In this document: piece by piece, positions 1 to 4,782 of the stretch | Layout: every line of letters starts with the position of its first letter | Numbering within the stretch: the stretch's first letter is position 1 | Assembly: GCA_013698495.1 (NCBI GenBank) | Contig: JACCUV010000320.1 | Span: 1-5,040, forward strand | Length of the DNA stretch: 5,040 bases | From: Chloroflexia bacterium | GTDB taxonomy: Bacteria; Chloroflexota; Chloroflexia; Thermomicrobiales; UBA6265 | Direction: 5' to 3' | Translations under genes and position numbers: made by a program | Notes under the pieces: model-generated | Seen by the model: the letters and a program-made list of their open reading frames with translations, nothing else | Databases searched by the model: none | Told to the model about the DNA's origin: nothing

Positions 1-1
1 C

Positions 2-91
2 TTCACCCGTGAGTTTCGCGAGTTCTCAGGGGAGAGCTCCGCGCAATTTCGCATCGCCCAAACATCCGCTGAGTACAGCGCCCAGAATTGA
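2..91 (+). CDS. C-terminal end of an AraC/XylS-family transcriptional regulator (5' part outside window)
   Basis: Only the last 29 codons and a TGA stop (89-91) are present; the gene enters from the left edge. The translated tail begins FTREFREFSGESSAQFR and ends EYSAQN. The block FTREFREFSGESSAQFR fits the final recognition-helix region of the AraC-type double helix-turn-helix, where family members carry patterns like HFTRxFRRxxGxSPxxYR. In the family this domain is C-terminal and binds direct-repeat half-sites, usually controlling neighbouring genes. The following gene on the same strand is a VOC protein about 340 bp downstream, and the gap holds repeated GTTC-containing motifs, so a regulator/target link is possible but inferred. 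The usual proline after GxS is serine here, and the tail is short. The match rests on about 20 residues, so a chance resemblance cannot be fully excluded. Confidence 0.7.
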   Translation, partial: FTREFREFSGESSAQFRIAQTSAEYSAQN

Positions 92-108
92 GCGACACGT
101 CACCCGAC

Positions 109-135
109 GGTCACTTTGACGAAGGAAAAGTGACC
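109..135 (+). terminator. Perfect 9-bp hairpin just behind the AraC-type gene; possible terminator or operator
   Basis: GGTCACTTT (109-117) pairs perfectly with AAAGTGACC (127-135) around a 9-nt loop, starting 17 nt after the regulator's stop codon. The position suits a transcription terminator, but no T-run follows (the next bases are CGCTCTGG), so it would not be a standard intrinsic terminator. A symmetrical protein-binding site is an equally good reading. Confidence 0.3.
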
Positions 136-320
136 CGCTCTGGGCCTGCCAAAGTGCCCTCGGCGTCATCGGTCGCTTCCTGGATACGTTCCCAGACTTC
201 GACTTCGTCGGATGCGCTTCGCGCGTATCCAGCGGGGCCGATGTTTGGCTGGCGCTCAACATGAGGCTGCAGTGACGGTGAAACTGAAAGTCAGCAGTGG
301 GCGATAGGCCGAGTAGGTTC

Positions 321-364
321 ACTGTCCCTGGCCAAGTCACTTTTGTTCAAGACTCAGGGAAAGT
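321..364. promoter_or_regulatory. Imperfect inverted repeat upstream of the VOC gene
   Basis: ACTGTCCCTG (321-330) pairs with CAGGGAAAGT (355-364) at 9 of 10 positions; inside the loop AGTC (335-338) pairs with GACT (351-354), so a two-tier stem is possible. It ends 63 bp before the likely start of the VOC gene and overlaps the cluster of GTTC motifs, so it may be an operator or leader structure. Function is inferred from position only. Confidence 0.3.
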
Positions 365-415
365 CCAGGTTCACAATGGACCTCGTGTTCGATTGGAACG
401 CGATGTCCAGGTTCA
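363..415 (+). repeat. 11-bp direct repeat spaced 42 bp, upstream of the VOC gene
   Basis: GTCCAGGTTCA occurs identically at 363-373 and 405-415, start to start 42 bp, close to four helical turns. Related GTTC cores also occur at 317, 345 and 387. Direct repeats on one face of the helix are the usual binding layout for AraC-type regulators, and the tail of such a regulator lies upstream. The second copy runs into the ribosome-binding site, so a protein bound there could block translation or transcription. Confidence 0.35.
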
Positions 416-420
416 AGGAG
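415..420 (+). promoter_or_regulatory. Ribosome binding site that decides the VOC start
   Basis: AAGGAG at 415-420 stands 7 nt before ATG 428 and only 1 nt before the in-frame TTG at 422. The spacing favours ATG 428 as the true start. Confidence 0.7.
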
Positions 421-427
421 TTTGACG

Positions 428-847
428 ATGAATGAATCAGTCTCAACAATCCCGTCCATGTTCACCGTGTTTCGCTACAAGGATGCCCGCAAGGCGATCC
501 AATGGCTGCAGGACGCTTTCGGGCTGGAACCTGGTTTCGTTGCACCGGCGGAAGGTGACGTCGTAGCGCACGCGGTGATGTTTTACGGAAATGGTGGGGT
601 AATGTTTGGCAGCGACCAGGAGAACGAGTACTCGTTGCGAAACGCCGAACATGGTGAGGGTACGGGCATCTACATGATCGTTGACGACGTCGATGCCCAC
701 TATGAGCGGGCGATCGCCGCCGGCGCCAAAATCGCGATCGCGATCTACAACACCGACTATGGTTCGCGGGAGTACACTGCGCGCGACTTCGAGGGCCACC
801 TGTGGAGTTTTGGCACATACCGACCCGCGCATCCAAAGACCGGTTAG
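428..847 (+). CDS. VOC-superfamily (glyoxalase / bleomycin-resistance fold) protein, PhnB-like
   Basis: This 139-residue protein has the size and pattern of single-domain VOC proteins: two beta-alpha-beta-beta-beta modules at about 10-62 and 78-131. The first opens with FRYKDARKAIQWLQDAFG and contains AHAVMFYGNGGVMFG. The second carries IYMIVDDVDAHYERAIAAGA and the closing strand YTARDFEGHLWSFGTY (116-131), very like PhnB-type members. E122 sits at the usual end-of-domain metal-ligand position, but the histidine that normally opens the first strand of metal enzymes is replaced around F12. It may therefore bind small molecules, or use a different metal site, rather than act as a classical lyase or dioxygenase. 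There is no signal peptide, so it is cytoplasmic. Start ATG 428 is chosen over TTG 422 because of AAGGAG at 415-420. An AraC-type regulator tail lies upstream and a PHP hydrolase 134 bp downstream on the same strand. The substrate is unknown. Confidence 0.85.
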   Translation: MNESVSTIPSMFTVFRYKDARKAIQWLQDAFGLEPGFVAPAEGDVVAHAVMFYGNGGVMFGSDQENEYSLRNAEHGEGTGIYMIVDDVDAHYERAIAAGAKIAIAIYNTDYGSREYTARDFEGHLWSFGTYRPAHPKTG

Positions 848-966
848 TCTTCCTATGCTGTCGCGTTCTTCTGGAGGGTGCACGATTACCAGTGTCGTGC
901 GACGATGTGGTTCGGAACTTGATCCGGACTTGATTCCTGGTCGCTGATAGGATCACGACACCATTT

Positions 967-971
967 GGAGG
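967..971 (+). promoter_or_regulatory. Ribosome binding site supporting a GTG start for the PHP gene
   Basis: GGAGG at 967-971 lies 10 nt upstream of GTG 982. No ATG occurs in this frame between here and the conserved HxH motif, so GTG 982 is the best start. Confidence 0.65.
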
Positions 972-981
972 AATCGCCCGC

Positions 982-1908
982 GTGCGCAATTTTCCGTTTG
1001 ATCGACCGGGGCAATTCTTCCAGGGCAACATCCACAGCCACAGCACCAACTCAGATGGTTTGCTCTCTCCCGCCGGCATTGTTGAGGCCTATCGCGAGCG
1101 GAATTACGATTTCGTCGCCATCACCGATCACTTCATTGGCCGCTACGGCTTCCCGATCACCGAAGCCTCCGCCCCTCGCACATCGACGTTCACGACCCTG
1201 TCCGGCGCCGAACTCCACGTCAAGGCATTGCAAAACGGATTCATCTGGGACCTGCTGGCAATAGGATTGCCAGCCGATTTCGCCCCGCAAGAACCCGAGG
1301 AAACCGACGTGTCGCTGGCCGCTCGGCTCGCGGCCACCGGCGCGTTCGTGGCGATTCCGCACCCGGCCTGGAACGGCGTCGTCCACAGCGATGGGGAGCG
1401 CCTGATCGGCTCGGTTGACGCGATCGAGATTCACAACGAGGGTCACACGCTGGATAGCGATCGTGGCGGCGGCTGGTATCTGGCCGATTCGCTGGCGACA
1501 GCCGGGCACAGATTCTCGACCTTCGCCGCCGACGACGCGCACTTCAAGACCGACCGCTTCGACCACTTCGGCGGCTGGATATACGTGATGGCCGAATCGC
1601 TCGATCCAGAGTCGCTGCTGAAGGCGATGAAGGCCGGGCACTATTATTCGAGCACGGGAGCGACGATTCGCAACGTCGAAATCACGGAAACCGAGATTAT
1701 CGTCGAGACCGACCCGGCAATCGGGATCATGCTCGCGGGCGCGGGCACGGCCCGACAATACGTGCGCGGCGATGGCTTGACCAGGGCCGCGTTTTCGCGA
1801 GCGATGTTCGAACAGAGCTTCTTCCGCACGATCGTGGTTCAGGCCAACGGTAAGAAAGCCTGGACCAGCCCGATCTGGCCGGATGAAACGGCGGGACTCC
1901 GCGGTTAG
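982..1908 (+). CDS. PHP-domain metallohydrolase, CehA/McbA-like
   Basis: This 308-residue protein shows the polymerase-and-histidinol-phosphatase (PHP) metal-binding signature in order: H18-S-H20 with D25 after it, TDH at 48-50, the SGAEL glutamate E77, PHP with H127 at 126-128, EIHN at 149-152, and DDAH with D185 and H187. These are the usual ligands for two or three divalent metals on a TIM-like barrel that cleaves phosphoester or related bonds. Residues from about 205 (SLLKAMKAGHYYSSTGATIRN) to 308 form a beta-rich tail ending AWTSPIW, an arrangement I associate with CehA/McbA-type proteins rather than with DNA polymerase or histidinol phosphatase. Characterised members hydrolyse carbaryl, but most are of unknown substrate, so the reaction here is unassigned. 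There is no signal peptide or membrane segment. The start is GTG with GGAGG upstream. Its stop codon overlaps that of the convergent fabI. Confidence 0.85.
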   Translation: MRNFPFDRPGQFFQGNIHSHSTNSDGLLSPAGIVEAYRERNYDFVAITDHFIGRYGFPITEASAPRTSTFTTLSGAELHVKALQNGFIWDLLAIGLPADFAPQEPEETDVSLAARLAATGAFVAIPHPAWNGVVHSDGERLIGSVDAIEIHNEGHTLDSDRGGGWYLADSLATAGHRFSTFAADDAHFKTDRFDHFGGWIYVMAESLDPESLLKAMKAGHYYSSTGATIRNVEITETEIIVETDPAIGIMLAGAGTARQYVRGDGLTRAAFSRAMFEQSFFRTIVVQANGKKAWTSPIWPDETAGLRG

Positions 1909-2696
1909 ATCCCCATTGCGTGGTATCCGCCGTCGACGAAGATCACGTCGCCGGTGATGCCCGCCGCCGCGTCGCTGGCGAGGAAGACCGCTGTGCCCGC
2001 GACATGTTGCACCCCGAACACCGAACCGAGAGGCGACTTGTCGACCGCCTGCTCCTGCATCGCCGAGAACCCGGGGATGCCGCGGGCCGAGGCTGTCTTC
2101 AGCGGCCCCGCCGAGATCGCGTTGACACGGATGCCTTCGGAACCGAGATCGGCGGCGAGATACCGCATCGTCGACTCGAGCGCCGCCTTGGCGACTCCCA
2201 TCACGTTGTACTTCGGAAACACCCGGTCCGATCCGAGATAGGTCAGGGTCACGATGCTGCTGCCCCCGTCCATGATCGGGGTCAACTCACGGGCGACCGC
2301 GATCAGCGAGTAGACGCTGACCTCATGCGCCAGCTTGAATCCCTCGCGACTTGTTTCGAGAAAGCGATTCGTCAGTTCGGCGGCGGGGGCAAAGGCGATG
2401 CTGTGAACAAGCGTGTCGATCGCGCCATATTCGGCTTCGAGGGCGCCCCGCAACGTCGCGATCTCCGCATCGTCCTGGACATTGCAGACGAAGGTTTTCA
2501 TGCCGGGCACCGTCGCCGCCAGCTTCTCGGCGTTGACTTTGGCGCGGTCGTCGACGTAGGTAATCGCCACTTGCGCGCCAGCGCCCGCCAGCGCCTCGGC
2601 GATCTGCCAGGCGATGCTCCACTGGTTCTGGACGCCCATAACCACCGCGGTTTTGCCGGTCAAGACCCCGGCGAGCGGATTCGCGTTCTCAGGCAT
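1905..2696 (-). CDS. fabI: Enoyl-[acyl-carrier-protein] reductase (NADH), FabI
   Basis: FabI performs the last step of each fatty-acid elongation round, reducing trans-2-enoyl-ACP with NAD(P)H in the cytoplasm. The 263-residue product is full length for the family (E. coli about 262). The N-terminal Rossmann motif is GVQNQWSIAW (21-30), matching the FabI form GxxNxxSIAx. HSIAFAP occupies 98-104, TYLG 152-155, and the catalytic set is Y153, Y163 and K170, with the same spacing (10 and 7) as E. coli Y146, Y156 and K163. SAGP at 195-198 and the ending VIFVDGGYHAMG are also typical. A101 takes the place of E. coli G93, a residue known from triclosan resistance; alanine is natural in many FabI proteins. 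Start ATG 2696 is preferred over GTG 2726 because GGAGG (2705-2709) lies 8 nt before it. The stop overlaps the PHP gene's stop, and a repeated hairpin sits just upstream. Confidence 0.95.
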   Translation of the reverse strand: MPENANPLAGVLTGKTAVVMGVQNQWSIAWQIAEALAGAGAQVAITYVDDRAKVNAEKLAATVPGMKTFVCNVQDDAEIATLRGALEAEYGAIDTLVHSIAFAPAAELTNRFLETSREGFKLAHEVSVYSLIAVARELTPIMDGGSSIVTLTYLGSDRVFPKYNVMGVAKAALESTMRYLAADLGSEGIRVNAISAGPLKTASARGIPGFSAMQEQAVDKSPLGSVFGVQHVAGTAVFLASDAAAGITGDVIFVDGGYHAMGI

Positions 2697-2704
2697 CTTT
2701 GCTT

Positions 2705-2709
2705 CCTCC
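2705..2709 (-). promoter_or_regulatory. Ribosome binding site that decides the fabI start
   Basis: On the minus strand GGAGG (2709 to 2705) stands 8 nt before ATG 2696. It lies inside the extended frame beginning at GTG 2726, so that longer start is unlikely. The stem of the upstream repeat hairpin begins only 8 bp further out, at 2717. Confidence 0.7.
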
Positions 2710-2711
2710 CG

Positions 2712-2746
2712 GCAGCGGGAGGGCACACAGGCCCTCCCCTACGAAA
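2712..2746 (-). repeat. GC-rich palindromic repeat, copy 1 (fabI leader)
   Basis: On the plus strand GGGAGGGC (2717-2724) pairs perfectly with GCCCTCCC (2731-2738) around a 6-nt loop. Read on the minus strand, 2746-2715 matches 4045-4076 at 25 of 32 positions, so this is a dispersed element rather than a unique hairpin. The two copies differ at a paired position by a compensatory change (G-C here, A-T there). There is no T-run on either side. It lies in the presumed fabI 5' untranslated region. Confidence 0.7.
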
Positions 2747-2779
2747 CCCCTTTTCGACCATCCGGGGGGTGAGACCCGG
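2742..2779. promoter_or_regulatory. Two further small hairpins in the fabI upstream region
   Basis: CGAAA (2742-2746) pairs with TTTCG (2752-2756), and CCGGG (2762-2766) pairs with CCCGG (2775-2779). Together with the repeat hairpin at 2717-2738 this makes three stem-loops in a row within 65 bp upstream of fabI. They could form a structured leader or simply be repeat debris; no known riboswitch pattern is recognised. Confidence 0.25.
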
Positions 2780-2812
2780 CGGAATGCAAACGTCTCTCGT
2801 CGGCATGCCCTT

Positions 2813-2842
2813 GCATCGTTCGCGATTCAATGCGAGCGTTGC
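2813..2842 (+). promoter_or_regulatory. Stem-loop in the presumed leader of the dipeptidase gene
   Basis: CGTTCGC (2817-2823) pairs with GCGAGCG (2832-2838), including one G-U pair, around an 8-nt loop. After a T/T mismatch the outer GCA (2813-2815) pairs with TGC (2840-2842). It ends 61 bp before the dipeptidase ATG. It could be a leader structure or an operator, and no T-run follows, so a terminator is unlikely. Confidence 0.3.
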
Positions 2843-2903
2843 CGGAAAGGGTACGACATTCATCGGTCGCCAGACATAGCCGCCGCAACACAAAGGGACC
2901 TTC

Positions 2904-4031
2904 ATGACAGAGAGCAGTTCTGCCTCGCTGATTCCAATCTTCGACGGCCACAACGATACAATCCTCGATCTCGCCGCTTCCGGCCGATCGTTCTACGAGC
3001 GATCGGACACGGGACACCTCGATCGGGTTCGCGCCGCCGAGGGTGGGTTGGTGGGCGGTTTCTTCGCGGTGTTCGTCCCGAATCTCGATTCGGACAAGGA
3101 GCCGAGCCGTCGCATCGTGGAGAGTATCGGGCACGGGCTCAACGGTGTGCCGCTGATGAACGGGAGCGGTCCAACGCTGGCCTATGCCCAGCAATTCACG
3201 ATCGCCGCCATCGCCAAACTGCTCCGGATCGAAGCCGGCGAGGGCGCGCCAGTGAGCAGGGACGAGCGGCTCGGGGTCGAGATGCCCACAGATCCGCTGT
3301 CGTTCATCCAGTCCGCAGCCGAGCTTGAGGAAAATATCGAAAGTGGCGAGTTTTCGGCGATCCTGCACATGGAAGGCGCCGAAGCGATCGACGAACACTT
3401 GCACGCGCTGGAGACGTTCCACGCCGCGGGCGTGAGATCGCTTGGAATCGTGTGGTCCCGCTCGAACATCTTCGGTCACGGTGTCCCCTTCGAGTACCCG
3501 AGCAGCCCGGATACCGGACCGGGACTGACCGATCTCGGTTTGGGGCTGGTCGACGGCTGCAACGAACTGGGCATCCTGATCGACCTCTCCCACCTCAACG
3601 AAAAGGGGTTCTGGGATGTCGCCGAACGGACCACCGCTCCACTCGTGGCGACGCACTCAAACGCGCATGCGATCTGCCCCGCGAGCCGGAACCTGACCGA
3701 CAAGCAACTGGACGCGATCGCCGACTCCGACGGGATCGTTGGCGTGAACTTCAACTGCGCGTTCCTGCGCCCGGATGGCGCGCGCGACGCCGACACGCCG
3801 CTTGAGACGATGGCCGATCACGTCGACTACCTGGTCGAGCGAATCGGGATCGAGCGGGTGGCGCTGGGTTCTGACTTCGATGGCGCACTCATGCCGAACG
3901 ACCTCTCCGACGCCAGCAAGTTGCCCAACCTGATTGCGGTGCTGCGGGCGCGCGGCTACGACGACGACGCCCTTAACAGGATTGGCACGCGAAACTGGCT
4001 CCGGGTCCTCGAAGCGACGTGGGGTTTCTAG
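2904..4031 (+). CDS. Cytoplasmic M19 (renal/membrane dipeptidase family) dipeptidase
   Basis: M19 enzymes are zinc amidohydrolases that cleave dipeptides, including some with D-residues and dehydropeptides. This 375-residue protein is a usual length. All expected metal ligands are visible: H16 and D18 in DGHND, the bridging E157 in HMEGAEA, H230 in DLSHLN and H251 in ATHSNA. R262 in ASRNL and D324 in GSDFDG match the substrate-binding arginine and the active-site aspartate of the family. The end, RIGTRNWLRVLEATWGF, fits the conserved GxNxLRV region. There is no signal peptide, so it should act in the cytoplasm, probably on peptides or cell-wall-derived dipeptides; the exact substrate cannot be read. 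ATG 2904 follows AAAGGGA (2892-2898) by 5 nt. The gene diverges from fabI across 207 bp and converges on the dioxygenase gene. Confidence 0.93.
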   Translation: MTESSSASLIPIFDGHNDTILDLAASGRSFYERSDTGHLDRVRAAEGGLVGGFFAVFVPNLDSDKEPSRRIVESIGHGLNGVPLMNGSGPTLAYAQQFTIAAIAKLLRIEAGEGAPVSRDERLGVEMPTDPLSFIQSAAELEENIESGEFSAILHMEGAEAIDEHLHALETFHAAGVRSLGIVWSRSNIFGHGVPFEYPSSPDTGPGLTDLGLGLVDGCNELGILIDLSHLNEKGFWDVAERTTAPLVATHSNAHAICPASRNLTDKQLDAIADSDGIVGVNFNCAFLRPDGARDADTPLETMADHVDYLVERIGIERVALGSDFDGALMPNDLSDASKLPNLIAVLRARGYDDDALNRIGTRNWLRVLEATWGF

Positions 4032-4044
4032 GCGGAAGGCACGA

Positions 4045-4080
4045 TCTCGTGGGGGAGGAGCCGCGTGTCCTCCCGCATGC
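4045..4080 (+). repeat. GC-rich palindromic repeat, copy 2 (behind the dipeptidase)
   Basis: GGGAGGA (4053-4059) pairs perfectly with TCCTCCC (4068-4074) around an 8-nt loop, and the flanking sequence matches the copy upstream of fabI (25 of 32 positions over 4045-4076). It begins 13 bp after the dipeptidase stop. It might also help end transcription, but no T-run follows directly. The interrupted palindrome CACGA-TC-TCGTG (4040-4051) overlaps its left end. Confidence 0.7.
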
Positions 4081-4083
4081 ATA

Positions 4084-4163
4084 TTGTCATTCCGAGCTCG
4101 CGAGGAATTTTCTCTTGAGACGGCTACCATGCTGGTCAGATTTCTCCCCTGTCGAAATGACAA
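4084..4163. repeat. 80-bp inverted element of the TGTCATT(C/T)CGA repeat family
   Basis: TTGTCATTCCGA (4084-4095) pairs with TCGAAATGACAA (4152-4163) at 11 of 12 positions. Inside each arm is a second block: GAGGAATTT (4102-4110) on the left and, read inward from the right, GGAGAAATCT (4148-4139). Overlapping palindromes CGAGCTCG and CTCGCGAG lie at 4093-4104. From memory, repeats of the form TGTCATTCCGAG followed by GAGGAATCT are scattered through intergenic regions of many bacteria; I cannot verify the family here. The element fills much of the spacer between two convergent genes. Confidence 0.65.
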
Positions 4164-4170
4164 ACAATGC

Positions 4171-4181
4171 CGAATGACAAA
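4171..4181 (-). repeat. Partial copy of the TGTCATT repeat
   Basis: CGAATGACAAA repeats the outer end of the neighbouring element (CGAAATGACAAA at 4153-4164) with one base missing. It lies 4 bp past the dioxygenase stop codon, so the 3' end of that transcript runs straight into repeat sequence. Confidence 0.45.
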
Positions 4182-4185
4182 AGGG

Positions 4186-4710
4186 TCAGGTCAACTCGGG
4201 CAATGCGAGGAGGCCGTCGATGTCGAGGCGTTTGGTGAACATCGTGATCTTGCCCTCGGAGTCAAGCGGCCACTCTTCGCGCGGCCGATCCCAGTACAAC
4301 TCGACGCCGTTGCCGTCGGGGTCGTCGAGGTAAATCGCCTCGCTCACGCCGTGGTCGGAGGCTCCGCCGATTGGAATGCCAGCCTTCACGAGGCGGCGCA
4401 CCGCGTCGGCCAGCTCCTCGCGCCGCCGGTAGAGGATCGCGACGTGGTAGAGCCCGGTCGTACCCGGCGCCGGAGGCTCGCCGCCCAGGCTTTCCCAAGT
4501 GTTCATCCCGATGTGGTGATGATAGCCGCCGGCGGAGAGGAAGGCCGCCGAATTCCCCATCCGAATCACGATCTCGAACCCAAGCACGCCATGGTAAAAG
4601 TCGAGTGCGCGGTTGATATTGGCCACCTTGAGGTGAACGTGGCCGATGCTCGTGGTCGGCGCGATCGGGACCACAGATTGCAGGCTTTGCGATTTGGAAT
4701 GCTCGGTCAT
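4186..4710 (-). CDS. Single-domain VOC protein, catechol-2,3-dioxygenase-like (CatE-type N-terminal domain)
   Basis: This 174-residue protein has two VOC modules, about 20-75 and 85-142. The first opens IGHVHLKVANINRALDFYHG and contains GGYHHHIGMNTW; the second opens GLYHVAIL and ends DPDGNGVELYWDRP. Candidate iron or manganese ligands are H24, H89 and E137. Their spacing (65 and 48) is close to the 2-His-1-Glu set of extradiol dioxygenases such as BphC (H146, H210, E260), so oxidative ring cleavage of a catechol-like compound is plausible. It resembles the first half of CatE-type two-domain proteins, which run to about 285 residues; one-domain versions are common, so this is not necessarily truncated. 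Other VOC activities remain possible. ATG 4710 has GAGG (4722-4719) 8 nt upstream. The gene lies between copies of a TGTCATT repeat and stands head to head with ktrA. Confidence 0.85.
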   Translation of the reverse strand: MTEHSKSQSLQSVVPIAPTTSIGHVHLKVANINRALDFYHGVLGFEIVIRMGNSAAFLSAGGYHHHIGMNTWESLGGEPPAPGTTGLYHVAILYRRREELADAVRRLVKAGIPIGGASDHGVSEAIYLDDPDGNGVELYWDRPREEWPLDSEGKITMFTKRLDIDGLLALPELT

Positions 4711-4782
4711 GTGGGAAACCTCATATCTGCGTCGCGGGACTCATTGCCATTGTTATGTCTTCTCTGACCCTCAAACATACAT

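Larger units (their letters stand above)
92..427. other. Intergenic gap of about 330 bp with several inverted and direct repeats, no convincing gene
   Basis: I see no well-supported gene here. Visible structure, left to right: a perfect 9-bp inverted repeat (109-117 / 127-135); a perfect 9-bp inverted repeat CTGGATACG / CGTATCCAG (180-188 / 224-232) with a 35-nt spacer; a 10-bp inverted repeat with one mismatch (321-330 / 355-364); and an 11-bp direct repeat GTCCAGGTTCA at 363-373 and 405-415. On the minus strand a frame stays open from 290 to a TGA at 113-111 with protein-like acidic content but no start codon, possibly the remnant of a lost gene. The longer minus-strand frame that extends under the AraC tail has a basic, low-complexity composition and is not believable. 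Confidence 0.6.

Noticed and set aside
26..340. Minus-strand open frame of 104 codons under the AraC tail and the left gap
   Set aside because: Basic, low-complexity composition, no ribosome-binding site seen, and it overlaps the better-supported AraC-type C-terminus on the other strand.
422..427. TTG at 422 as start of the VOC protein
   Set aside because: Only 1 nt from AAGGAG, whereas ATG 428 has the proper 7-nt spacing.
892..961. 8-bp inverted repeat GTGTCGTG / CACGACAC and the tandem ACTTGAT pair (917-923, 928-934) upstream of the PHP gene
   Set aside because: Short arms 54 bp apart and a 7-bp tandem can arise by chance in GC-rich DNA; no promoter with good spacing was found there to lend meaning.
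1051..1758. Minus-strand open frame of 235 codons inside the PHP gene
   Set aside because: Shadow of a gene with clear catalytic motifs; its own translation is rich in R and G and has no domain pattern.
2697..2726. GTG 2726 as start of FabI, adding ten residues
   Set aside because: The added codons cover the Shine-Dalgarno sequence and part of a repeat hairpin; FabI length fits ATG 2696.
1920..2879. Plus-strand open frame of 319 codons opposite fabI
   Set aside because: Antisense shadow of high-GC fabI; the R/G/D-rich translation shows no fold signature.
2739..3656. Minus-strand open frame of 305 codons opposite the dipeptidase
   Set aside because: Antisense shadow of an M19 gene whose metal ligands are all intact; no recognisable motif.
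3934..4767. Plus-strand open frame of 277 codons across the repeat spacer and opposite the dioxygenase
   Set aside because: It runs through the end of the dipeptidase gene and through palindromic repeats, and has no protein signature.
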